Positions 1-5,256 of a stretch of DNA of 7,559 bases are shown here, in pieces. The stretch lies in NCBI GenBank assembly GCA_029776555.1, contig JAKOSZ010000025.1:1-7559 (forward strand), read 5' to 3'. The notes beneath the pieces were generated by a model, which saw nothing but the letters and a program-made list of their open reading frames with translations, made no database searches and was not told the DNA's origin. Position numbers and translations under genes: made by a program. The stretch's first letter is position 1. Each line of letters begins with the position of its first letter. The stretch comes from Bacillota bacterium (GTDB lineage: Bacteria; Bacillota; Clostridia; Acetivibrionales; JAKOSZ01).

Positions 1-280
1 GCCTTTCCCTAAGGAGCGCTTCTGCCTGCATAACGGCATGCCCCGTCCCCAGCTGTCTTTCCTGGAGTACATACTCCACCTTGTCTCCCATGCACTCCTT
101 CACCTGGTGGGAAAGGTGGCCTACCACCAGTATGCAGTCCTCAATGCCGGCCTCGCGCACCGAACGGTAGACCCATTCAATAAGGGGCCTGCCGCACATT
201 TTATGTACAACCTTGTGTGTTTTTGACTTCATTCGTTTCCCTTCGCCGGCAGCCAGGATCAACGCTGTCAGGTGTTCCAT
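1..280 (-). CDS. glmU: GlmU, bifunctional UDP-GlcNAc pyrophosphorylase / GlcN-1-P acetyltransferase (N-terminal part)
   Basis: The first 93 codons are present; the gene runs off the left edge, so the rest of the uridylyltransferase domain and the whole acetyltransferase domain are out of view. Known role of the family: makes cytoplasmic UDP-N-acetylglucosamine for peptidoglycan and other wall polymers. Visible family marks are the nucleotide-binding loop LILAAGEGKRMKSK (residues 7-20), with the catalytic-type Arg16, Lys23 in the following HKVVH stretch, GRPLIEWV (30-37), VVGH (52-55), and QLGTGHAV (76-83), the uracil/phosphate-binding segment. The usual loop reads GTRM; here it is GKRM, a Thr-to-Lys change. 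The ATG at 278-280 is preceded by a G-rich Shine-Dalgarno run (281-295 region). It lies downstream of spoVG, the same neighbour as in Bacillus, but a terminator separates them, so a promoter of its own is expected. Monofunctional pyrophosphorylase cannot be excluded from this fragment, but GlmU is much the likelier. Confidence 0.93.
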   Translation of the reverse strand, partial: MEHLTALILAAGEGKRMKSKTHKVVHKMCGRPLIEWVYRSVREAGIEDCILVVGHLSHQVKECMGDKVEYVLQERQLGTGHAVMQAEALLRER

Positions 281-315
281 GCTGTAATTCCCCCCATTAT
301 TACTCCACAAGTACT

Positions 316-344
316 ATTCTCTCACTTTCCGGGTGAGTTTTCAA
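316..344 (-). promoter_or_regulatory. candidate sigma-A promoter for glmU
   Basis: On the minus strand TTGAAA (339-344, 5 of 6 to the -35 consensus) is followed after exactly 17 nt by GAGAAT (316-321, 4 of 6 to the -10). Transcription would begin about 30 nt before the glmU ATG. The -10 is poor and the spacer holds a short palindrome (CTCAC/GTGAG), so this is tentative. Confidence 0.35.
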
Positions 345-386
345 TGGGGAGAAGCCAATCAAAAGCTCACCCTATCCCTCAAGGGT
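321..386 (-). promoter_or_regulatory. overlapping hairpins with mutually exclusive pairings upstream of glmU
   Basis: Read on the minus strand there are four segments in order: ACCCT (386-382), AGGGTGAG (373-366), CTCACCC (337-331) and GTGAG (325-321). Segment 1 can pair with 2, 2 with 3, and 3 with 4. The 2:3 pairing extends inwards through TTTT/AAAA and a nearby GG/CC with a bulge and mismatches, making a long imperfect stem-loop. No U-run follows the last hairpin, so it is not a classical attenuator terminator. It may be a translational or RNA-stability element, an operator, or chance. See the competing promoter reading at 316-344. Confidence 0.35.
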
Positions 387-402
387 CATGGGAAGAAAAA
401 CG

Positions 403-435
403 GGTAAAAAATAAGGGCTTTCGCCCTTTTTTACC
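403..435 (-). terminator. Rho-independent terminator of spoVG
   Basis: On the minus strand the stem AAGGGC-GAAA-GCCCTT (413-428, a GNRA-type tetraloop) is followed by ATTTTTTACC. The outer AAAAA and TTTTT runs can extend pairing. The T-run on the plus-strand side makes it potentially bidirectional. It lies about 24 nt past the spoVG stop codon. Confidence 0.88.
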
Positions 436-451
436 ATCTCTTGCATGTGAT

Positions 452-727
452 TTACTGTTCTTCTTCCACCTCAGCGCTTAAAGAATGGTATTTTTCCAGA
501 ACTGCCGTCTGAATTTTTGCCCTCGCGTCCGAATTTATGGGATGGGCAATGTCCTTGAATTCGCCATCGGGAGTTTTCCTGCTAGGCATTGCGATGAAGA
601 AGCCATTCTGGCTCTCTATAACTTTTATATCATGTACCACAAACTCATTGTCAAACGTAACTGAAACAACCGCCTTCATCTTACCTTCAGCATCAATCTT
701 CCTTATGCGAATATCCGTTATTTCCAT
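452..727 (-). CDS. spoVG: SpoVG, RNA/DNA-binding regulator
   Basis: A 91-residue protein that spans almost the full family length (about 84-100 residues). SpoVG is a small conserved regulator first found through septation and spore cortex defects in Bacillus and later shown in several Firmicutes to bind RNA or DNA; the target here is unknown. Visible signatures are the start MEITDIRIRKI, the block FDNEFVVHDIKVI in the first half, NGFFIAMPSRKTPDGEFKDIAHPI in the middle (basic RK and the DIAHPI turn are hallmarks), then a helix containing ARAKIQTAVLEKYH, and an acidic tail. The ATG at 725-727 is chosen because GGAAGGTGG lies about 8 nt upstream; the in-frame GTG at 737-739 falls within that Shine-Dalgarno and would add only four residues. 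purR is upstream, glmU downstream. Bacillus has yabJ (ridA) between purR and spoVG; it is absent here. A sigma-H-like promoter lies at 813-840. Confidence 0.96.
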   Translation of the reverse strand: MEITDIRIRKIDAEGKMKAVVSVTFDNEFVVHDIKVIESQNGFFIAMPSRKTPDGEFKDIAHPINSDARAKIQTAVLEKYHSLSAEVEEEQ

Positions 728-766
728 GGATGCTACCACCTTCCGTTAAGTTATGTATACTGTAAT

Positions 767-787
767 TATTAATTCGCTATTAATTCG
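767..787. repeat. two direct copies of a 10-bp AT-rich motif, 11-bp period
   Basis: TATTAATTCG occurs at 767-776 and again at 778-787, one base apart, so the copies sit on the same helix face. They lie in the spoVG untranslated leader, downstream of the predicted transcription start. They could be a regulator-binding site (AT-rich leader regions upstream of spoVG are AbrB targets in Bacillus), but nothing in the window shows which protein. Confidence 0.5.
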
Positions 788-812
788 TTTTTTCCTTCTT
801 TATTCCAATTAA

Positions 813-840
813 TTTTTCATTTCTTTTTCTTTTATCCTCC
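813..840 (-). promoter_or_regulatory. sigma-H-like promoter of spoVG
   Basis: On the minus strand GGAGGATAA (832-840) fits the sigma-H -35 pattern RNAGGAWWW at every position, and AATGAAAAA (813-821) fits the -10 pattern RNNGAAWWW, with a 10-nt spacer (about 11 in the classical Bacillus spoVG promoter). It starts 40 nt past the purR stop and would give a leader of about 80 nt. spoVG is a textbook sigma-H target, which makes the match functionally sensible. There is no terminator between purR and spoVG, so read-through is also possible. Confidence 0.68.
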
Positions 841-879
841 GGCGGTCGGTATTAATATCATTTTTCCTTTGTCCCGATT

Positions 880-1698
880 TTATACACTTTTCAAGCTAGG
901 TTTTATATCAATGAAGTCCCTTGACGCATCCACTTCATACAAGGTGAGAAGGGAAATGTAGTTGTCCACCAGTTTTACCTGGGGCTCAAAAGTCTCCACC
1001 AGTACCCCGGTGCCCACCACTTCGCACTCAAATTCCCTGGCCAGGTCGCTTATCCCCTTTGCGGTTCCCCCGCCTTTCATAAAGTCATCAATAAAAAGGA
1101 CCTTGGAATACCTCTTAAGAGACTTTAGCGGAAGGACCATGGTCTGTATGGTCCTTGAAGAGCCCGAAACGTAGTTTATGCTCACCGAGGTGCCGTCGGT
1201 GGCTTCGCTGTTGCGCCTTACTATGACCAGCGGCACATTGAGCAGCCTGGCCGTGGAAAAGGCCAGGGGTATTCCCTTGGTCTCCACGGTAATCACATAG
1301 TCAGGGTTCCGGGAGGCAAACCTGCTTACGAAAATCCTGGCTATATCCGAGACCTTTTCCGGGTTATATATTATGTCCAGCATGTAGACAAAGCCGCCGG
1401 GCAAAATCCTCTCCTTATTGGAAAGCTCCCCGCACAGCTCATCCAAAACCTGGACTATTCTTCCCTCGGGTATTACAGGCACGAACCTGACCCCGCCGGA
1501 AGCTCCCGGCATTGTTTCCAGTGCGCCAAGCCCGTACTTTGACATAATGCGGTCCAGGATGTCCACGTCTTCGCTTATGGTGGACTTGGCGGAACCGAAC
1601 ATTTCGCTGAAAGTGCCCAGCGTGAACATTTTTCCCGGCTGGTCGGTTAAAACCTTCAACAATAAGGCTATTCGTTCGCTTCTCAAGATTTTTCCCAT
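880..1698 (-). CDS. purR: PurR, purine operon repressor (PRPP-responsive)
   Basis: A 272-residue protein (about 285 in Bacillus). In the family, an N-terminal winged helix binds PurBox DNA and a phosphoribosyltransferase-like domain senses PRPP, relieving repression of purine synthesis genes. Visible: winged-helix segment near residues 5-75, with recognition region FSEMFGSAKSTISEDVDIL (30-48) and wing GASGGVRFVP; then NKERILPGGFVY, ETKGIPLAFSTA, SVSINYVSGSS, and the PRPP motif VLFIDDFMKGGGT (200-212). The ATG at 1696-1698 is preferred because AGGGGAG lies 6 nt upstream and the protein then begins like its relatives; the frame stays open another 22 codons upstream to 1764 without such support. 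The neighbour spoVG follows in the same direction, as in Bacillus. A promoter at 1774-1802 overlaps a PurBox-like repeat, suggesting autoregulation (inference). Confidence 0.96.
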   Translation of the reverse strand: MGKILRSERIALLLKVLTDQPGKMFTLGTFSEMFGSAKSTISEDVDILDRIMSKYGLGALETMPGASGGVRFVPVIPEGRIVQVLDELCGELSNKERILPGGFVYMLDIIYNPEKVSDIARIFVSRFASRNPDYVITVETKGIPLAFSTARLLNVPLVIVRRNSEATDGTSVSINYVSGSSRTIQTMVLPLKSLKRYSKVLFIDDFMKGGGTAKGISDLAREFECEVVGTGVLVETFEPQVKLVDNYISLLTLYEVDASRDFIDIKPSLKSV

Positions 1699-1773
1699 AC
1701 CAAGCTCCCCTGATGGCACCCGGTTTTTAAACGGCCGGAGCAACAGCAGCTTTAACAATTCCAACCCAGCAAC

Positions 1774-1802
1774 ATTATACTATAGTTTTTCGAATATCTT
1801 AA
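1774..1802 (-). promoter_or_regulatory. sigma-A promoter of purR
   Basis: On the minus strand TTAAGA (1797-1802, 4 of 6) is followed by a 17-nt spacer and a perfect TATAAT (1774-1779). Transcription would start near 1767, giving a leader of about 70 nt. The -35 end lies inside the PurBox-like inverted repeat described at 1786-1829. Confidence 0.72.
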
Positions 1803-1829
1803 CATTTTTTTTAAAAAATATTCGGGTTA
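1786..1829. promoter_or_regulatory. PurBox-like inverted repeat (putative PurR operator)
   Basis: CGAATAT at 1791-1797 is mirrored by ATATTCG at 1818-1824, separated by 20 nt, and flanked by AT-rich DNA. The Bacillus PurBox (AWWWCCGAACWWT) occurs as diverging pairs with a similar gap and a central CGAA; by hand count the two arms match about 9 and 10 of 13 positions, always with T for the C after CGAA. A second inverted repeat, CTTAAC (1798-1803) with GTTAAG (1826-1831), is interlaced. Position over the purR -35 fits repression of purR by its own product. Confidence 0.5.
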
Positions 1830-1872
1830 AGCCCCAAGGCCGGAAATTTTTCGGCATCTTGCGGTTCCAGGG

Positions 1873-1902
1873 CTGATATTTGCTGAAGCTGGTGCATATA
1901 AT
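1873..1902 (+). promoter_or_regulatory. candidate sigma-A promoter of murC
   Basis: A perfect TATAAT (1897-1902) is preceded after 18 nt by CTGATA (1873-1878, 4 of 6 to TTGACA). It would leave a leader of about 80 nt before murC. The -35 is weak and the region AT-rich, so chance remains possible. Confidence 0.4.
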
Positions 1903-1932
1903 AGCAGTATGCCCGGATTTATTATCACTTTT

Positions 1933-1945
1933 AATATTCGGAAAA
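1933..1945 (-). promoter_or_regulatory. third PurBox-like site, in the murC leader
   Basis: The minus strand reads TTTTCCGAATATT, about 11 of 13 matches to the PurBox pattern AWWWCCGAACWWT and the best of the three copies in this intergenic region. It lies between the candidate murC -10 and the murC start, without a partner arm nearby. Confidence 0.38.
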
Positions 1946-1990
1946 TTGGTTTATCATTTATATAGGATCTGGAATGAGGGAGTGTTCTTT

Positions 1991-3400
1991 TTGAGCAATA
2001 CGGGCCTTTTCAAAACGGAGAAAATCAAGCATGTTCACTTTGTGGGAATAGGCGGAATCAGTATGAGCGGCCTTGCCAAAATACTGTTTTCCCTGGGCTA
2101 TAAAATATCGGGTTCTGATGAAAATGCGTCTCATAACACGGAAGTCCTGGAATCGCTGGGAATAAAAGTGGACCTGGGACACAGCGGGCAAAATGTCAGC
2201 GGCGCCGACCTGGTAGTCTATACGGTGGCGGTGAAGGAAGACAACCCGGAGCTTGTAACGGCCAGGAAGCTCGGTATTCCGGTTATCGACAGGGCAACCC
2301 TTCTCGGCCGGATAATGAAAATGTACCCGTACAGTGTAGCCGTATCCGGGACTCACGGCAAGACTACCACCACCTCCATGGTAACCACGATGATGATTGA
2401 ATCCCGGCTGGACCCTACGGTACATATCGGAGGCGAACTGGATGCCATAGGAGGCAACATCCGGATCGGGGGCAGCAGCTACTTTGTCACCGAAGCCTGT
2501 GAGTACTACGAAAGCTTTTTGGACTTCAGGCCCCACGTGGCCGTGGTTTTAAACATAGAGCTGGACCATGTGGACTATTACAAGAACATGGACCAGCTTA
2601 AAGAAGCCTTCCGCAAATTCGTAGGCCAGGTCCCCAGGGAGGGCTTTCTGGTGACCTGCCTTGACGACCCCAACGCCGCAAACCTTCTTGAATCCGCGTC
2701 CTGCAACAAGATCACCTACGGCTTAAAGTCACAGGACGCCGACTTCACCGCCAGGGATATAGTCTTTAACTCCAGGGGTTGCGCCAGCTACACCCTGGTA
2801 AAGGCTGGAGAGCCCGTGACTGCCATCAGGCTCAATGTGCCGGGGATCCACAATGTGGGCAACTCCCTGGCCGCCATTGCCGCCTGCAGTGCTTTAGGCT
2901 GCGGGATTGACTCAATGGCCAGAGGCCTGGAGAAGTTTACCGGGATCCGCCGGCGTTTTGAAGTCAAGGGCACGGTGGGGGATGTAATGGTGGTTGACGA
3001 CTACGCCCACCACCCTTCGGAAGTCAAAGCCACCCTCCGGGCTGCCAGAAAATGCGCGGGCTCAAAGATATGGTGCGTATTCCAGCCCCACACATATTCC
3101 AGGACCAAGTACCTGCTGGACGACTTTTCCGAGTCCTTCTGGGACGCCGACACCGTCATAGTCACCGACATATACGCGTCAAGGGAGAAAGACACTGGCG
3201 AAATCCACTCAAAGGCACTGGCGGACGCCTTGACGGCAAAGGGAAAAGACGCGGTTTATATAAGCGGTTTTGAGGCAATAGCCGAATACCTGAAAAAGAA
3301 TGCCTCCCCCGGGGACATGGTAATTACCATGGGAGCCGGCGACGTTTACAAGGTTGGAGAGATCCTCCTTTGCGAGGATTCGGTGAAGACTGCCATTTAA
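1991..3400 (+). CDS. murC: MurC, UDP-N-acetylmuramate--L-alanine ligase
   Basis: A 469-residue cytoplasmic Mur ligase (family about 450-480). It adds L-alanine to UDP-MurNAc with ATP, the first amino acid of the peptidoglycan stem. Visible in order: Rossmann-type glycine turn VGIGGISMSGLA (18-29), GSDE, the ATP P-loop SGTHGKTTTT with Lys124-Thr125, the substrate region EACEYYESFLDF, LDHVDYY with Asp192-His193, GIHNVGNSLAA, GIRRRFE, and the C-terminal domain motif DYAHHPSEV (337-345), QPHTYSRT and GAGDVY. Start: TTG at 1991, because GAGGGAG lies 8 nt upstream and the protein then begins shortly before the conserved KIKHVHFVGIGG. The frame continues to 1880, but that extension is hydrophobic and unlike the family; a GTG at 1982 sits too close to the Shine-Dalgarno. 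It is the only plus-strand gene, divergent from purR, convergent with fabZ, and outside the usual murein cluster. Confidence 0.96.
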   Translation: MSNTGLFKTEKIKHVHFVGIGGISMSGLAKILFSLGYKISGSDENASHNTEVLESLGIKVDLGHSGQNVSGADLVVYTVAVKEDNPELVTARKLGIPVIDRATLLGRIMKMYPYSVAVSGTHGKTTTTSMVTTMMIESRLDPTVHIGGELDAIGGNIRIGGSSYFVTEACEYYESFLDFRPHVAVVLNIELDHVDYYKNMDQLKEAFRKFVGQVPREGFLVTCLDDPNAANLLESASCNKITYGLKSQDADFTARDIVFNSRGCASYTLVKAGEPVTAIRLNVPGIHNVGNSLAAIAACSALGCGIDSMARGLEKFTGIRRRFEVKGTVGDVMVVDDYAHHPSEVKATLRAARKCAGSKIWCVFQPHTYSRTKYLLDDFSESFWDADTVIVTDIYASREKDTGEIHSKALADALTAKGKDAVYISGFEAIAEYLKKNASPGDMVITMGAGDVYKVGEILLCEDSVKTAI

Positions 3401-3414
3401 TCGGCTATCGCTGA

Positions 3415-3454
3415 AAAAATTCGGCAGGGAGCAAGCAAAAGCTCCCTGCCGTTT
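3415..3454. terminator. bidirectional Rho-independent terminator between murC and fabZ
   Basis: A perfect 11-bp stem, CGGCAGGGAGC (3422-3432) with GCTCCCTGCCG (3441-3451), encloses an 8-nt loop. On the minus strand it is followed by AATTTTTTC, a good tail for fabZ; on the plus strand TTTGTATTC is a weaker tail for murC. It sits in the 76-bp convergent gap and serves both genes. Confidence 0.9.
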
Positions 3455-3476
3455 GTATTCCTGCCGTTTCTATTGG

Positions 3477-3914
3477 CTACTTCTTTGAAATGTCTACCAG
3501 GGCGAACCTGATCTCTCCCTCACATGCCGTTTCTCCCTCAACGGTGGCCTTTACCCTGGCCTTTGCAACGCCCAGTTTAAAAAGCAGGATCTCCGCCTCC
3601 AGCCTGAGGGTGTCTCCAGGCAAAACCTGCTTTTTAAACTTCACCCCGTCTATACCGGTAAACACCCCCAGCTTGCCCTTGCTTTCCTCCAGCGAAGCCA
3701 CGGCAATCCCTGCTGTCTGGGCCAAAGCTTCGACTATCAGCACGCCGGGCATTATGGGGTAGTCCGGGAAATGGCCCTGGAAAAAGGGCTCATTGGCCGT
3801 CACATTTTTTATCCCCACCGCTTTTTTCCCCGGCTCCAGTTCAATTACCTTATCCACCAGCAAAAAGGGATAGCGGTGTGGTATTATATTCCTGATTTCA
3901 AGGTTTGTAAGCAC
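3477..3914 (-). CDS. fabZ: FabZ, 3-hydroxyacyl-[acyl-carrier-protein] dehydratase
   Basis: A 145-residue hot-dog-fold enzyme of typical length. It dehydrates 3-hydroxyacyl-ACP in the fatty acid elongation cycle in the cytoplasm. Visible: IRNIIPHRYPFLLVDKV (8-24), FFQGHFPDYPIMPGVL with catalytic His48, VEALAQTAG with catalytic Glu62, and FTGIDGVKFKKQVLPGDTLRLE. These point to FabZ rather than FabA. The start is GTG (3912-3914), preceded by AGGAGG about 9 nt away; no ATG lies close by. It follows the flgJ-type gene by 45 bp with no terminator, so fabZ probably shares that transcript, driven by the sigma-A promoter at 4384-4412. Its place next to flagellar genes, apart from the other fab genes, is unusual in logic. 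The bidirectional terminator at 3415-3454 ends the unit. Confidence 0.96.
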   Translation of the reverse strand: MLTNLEIRNIIPHRYPFLLVDKVIELEPGKKAVGIKNVTANEPFFQGHFPDYPIMPGVLIVEALAQTAGIAVASLEESKGKLGVFTGIDGVKFKKQVLPGDTLRLEAEILLFKLGVAKARVKATVEGETACEGEIRFALVDISKK

Positions 3915-3959
3915 GGTGTTCCGCCTCCTGTCCCCCTGCTAAAGTCAGCCGGGCTCTTT

Positions 3960-4328
3960 CTACTCTTCTCCGTCAGCCTGTCCGGGTTTAATCAGCGAGG
4001 ACAGCTGCCTGTAAAGCGACTGGGCCAAACCCATACCGCCGCTTTTGGCAGCCTCCTGTATCAGCCTGTCGTCCAGCATGGACTCAAAGACATCCCTGGC
4101 GATGCTTCCGAGGAAAAACTCCGATTTGGGCACAGTGGCCTTCATCTGCCGGTACAGAATCCCCAGCAGGATGCTCTCAAACTCCGAGCACACCTGCTTC
4201 AGTTTTTCCCTGTCCCCTTGTGTTAAGGCGGCGTTTAACTGTTTTTCAAAACTGTCTTCCCTTACCTTGTTCCTGGCGTCGCCTATGGTTTGATTTACGG
4301 AACTGCCGCTTATTCCGCTGATTTCCAT
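3960..4328 (-). CDS. flgJ: FlgJ-type rod-binding protein (N-domain only)
   Basis: A 122-residue protein matching the rod-binding domain of FlgJ, which in proteobacteria caps or scaffolds the growing flagellar rod. Visible: REKLKQVCSEFESILLGILYRQMKAT (about 40-65), where the (C/A)xEFES motif is diagnostic, then FLGSIARDVFESMLDDRLIQEAAKSGGMGLAQSLYRQL (72-109), the MLD and GGxGLA parts being typical. The N-terminal 25 residues are polar and low in similarity. The muramidase domain of enterobacterial FlgJ is missing, which is normal in many bacteria that use a separate hydrolase; it is not a truncation. The ATG at 4326-4328 has AGGGTGAT just upstream. It follows flgG by 72 bp and precedes fabZ by 45 bp. 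The gene symbol is by domain only. Confidence 0.85.
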   Translation of the reverse strand: MEISGISGSSVNQTIGDARNKVREDSFEKQLNAALTQGDREKLKQVCSEFESILLGILYRQMKATVPKSEFFLGSIARDVFESMLDDRLIQEAAKSGGMGLAQSLYRQLSSLIKPGQADGEE

Positions 4329-4383
4329 GTTATCACCCTACGCGTCAGGCCCGGAAATAAAGTCTTCCCTAAGCCCTTCTAAT

Positions 4384-4412
4384 ATTATATCCACATTGGG
4401 CTACCTTTTCAA
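4384..4412 (-). promoter_or_regulatory. near-consensus sigma-A promoter overlapping the end of flgG
   Basis: The minus strand has TTGAAA (4407-4412, 5 of 6), an exact 17-nt spacer, and a perfect TATAAT (4384-4389). The -35 lies in the last codons of flgG and the -10 in the gap. Transcription would start near 4377, about 49 nt before the flgJ start, and would carry flgJ and fabZ. Confidence 0.75.
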
Positions 4413-5201
4413 ATTATTTGCCTGTCCCAGCATTTCATCGGCGGACTGGATGGCCTTGGAGTTGATTTCATAAGCCCTCTGGGCTATTATCAACTTTACC
4501 ATTTCCTCCACTACCTGCACATTGGAAGTCTCCAGCGTCCTCTGGTGTATAATGCTCCTGGTGCCCATCAGGTCATCGGGTATGGGCTCTCCCGAAGCCG
4601 AGGTGACTGCGTAAAGGTTCCCTCCCAGGCTTTCCAGGCCGTTGATGTTGTAAAACTTCACCAGGCCTATCCTCTGGCCTAAGGGAACGGTATAGCCGCT
4701 CTCATCGGTATAGCTCAAATCCCCTTCCGGCGATATGTTAAGCCTTGATATGTCTACATTGTCCAGGAATATCTCAGCGCCTCCGTCATCCAGCACCGGG
4801 TAGCCGTCGCTGGTGACAAGCTTAAGGCCGTCATCCGACACCCCAATCTTAAAACTGCCGTCCTTTGTATAAAGCACATCTCCCCTTGGCCCCAGCACCA
4901 TGAAAAAGGCGTCTCCGTCAATGGCCAAATCCAAGGGGTTGTCCGTCTTTTCAAAATTTCCTCTCCTGAAGTCCTTTACCACAGCGGCAACCCGGCTGCC
5001 GTATCCCACCTGGAGATTGACCGGCCTGCCCCGGTTATTGAACATGTAAGCCCGTTCCATGGTATCGTACAACAGGTCCTTGAATTCAGCCCTTTCCTTT
5101 TTGTAGCTTACGGTGTTGACATTGGCAAGGTTGTTGGATATGACATCTACGTTAAGCTGCTGGGATACCATTCCCGTCGCCGCAGTCCAGAGTGCTCTCA
5201 T
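4401..5201 (-). CDS. flgG: FlgG-like flagellar distal rod protein (FlhP position)
   Basis: A 266-residue flagellar rod protein, exported by the flagellar type III system and assembled into the rod through the cell wall. Visible: N-terminal rod helix with ISNNLANVNTVSYKKERAEF (21-40), DLLYDTM, then the central LAIDGDAFFMVL and TKDGSF segments shared by FlgF/FlgG/FlgE, FYNINGLESLGGNLY, and the C-terminal helix LETSNVQVVEEMVKLIIAQ followed by RAYEINSKAIQSADEML. Length and C-terminus agree with FlgG (about 260). The ATG at 5199-5201 is preferred, with GGGGGGAT about 9 nt upstream; a TTG codon immediately before it is in frame. It follows flgF by 55 bp. By synteny it corresponds to Bacillus FlhP, next to flhO and mbl. 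The sigma-D-like promoter at 6083-6109 should drive both. Confidence 0.93.
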   Translation of the reverse strand: MRALWTAATGMVSQQLNVDVISNNLANVNTVSYKKERAEFKDLLYDTMERAYMFNNRGRPVNLQVGYGSRVAAVVKDFRRGNFEKTDNPLDLAIDGDAFFMVLGPRGDVLYTKDGSFKIGVSDDGLKLVTSDGYPVLDDGGAEIFLDNVDISRLNISPEGDLSYTDESGYTVPLGQRIGLVKFYNINGLESLGGNLYAVTSASGEPIPDDLMGTRSIIHQRTLETSNVQVVEEMVKLIIAQRAYEINSKAIQSADEMLGQANNLKR

Positions 5202-5256
5202 CAATTTGCATCCCCCCGTGGTTTATACAATCAATTTCCTGGCGGTCCGCCTTTTA

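Noticed and set aside
1699..1764. Longer purR product beginning at 1764
   Set aside because: The additional 22 residues lie in the leader, start only shortly after the predicted transcription start, and the ATG at 1698 has a clear Shine-Dalgarno.
1839..1855. Short GC-ended hairpin with AT-rich centre in the purR-murC gap, possible terminator or small RNA
   Set aside because: The stem depends on a G-T pair and a loop too small to form fully, no T-run follows it on either strand, and no transcript is expected to end there.
1880..1990. N-terminal extension of murC from an upstream TTG
   Set aside because: It would add 37 mostly hydrophobic residues before the Rossmann motif, unlike the family, with no Shine-Dalgarno, and would place the candidate -10 at 1897 inside the gene.
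1958..2536. Minus-strand open frame (192 codons) opposite murC
   Set aside because: Antisense to murC motifs over its whole length, with His/Gly/Arg-rich content and no Shine-Dalgarno or known domain.
3771..4226. Plus-strand open frame (151 codons) opposite fabZ and the flgJ-type gene
   Set aside because: Overlaps two well-supported genes, no recognisable domain and no start signal.
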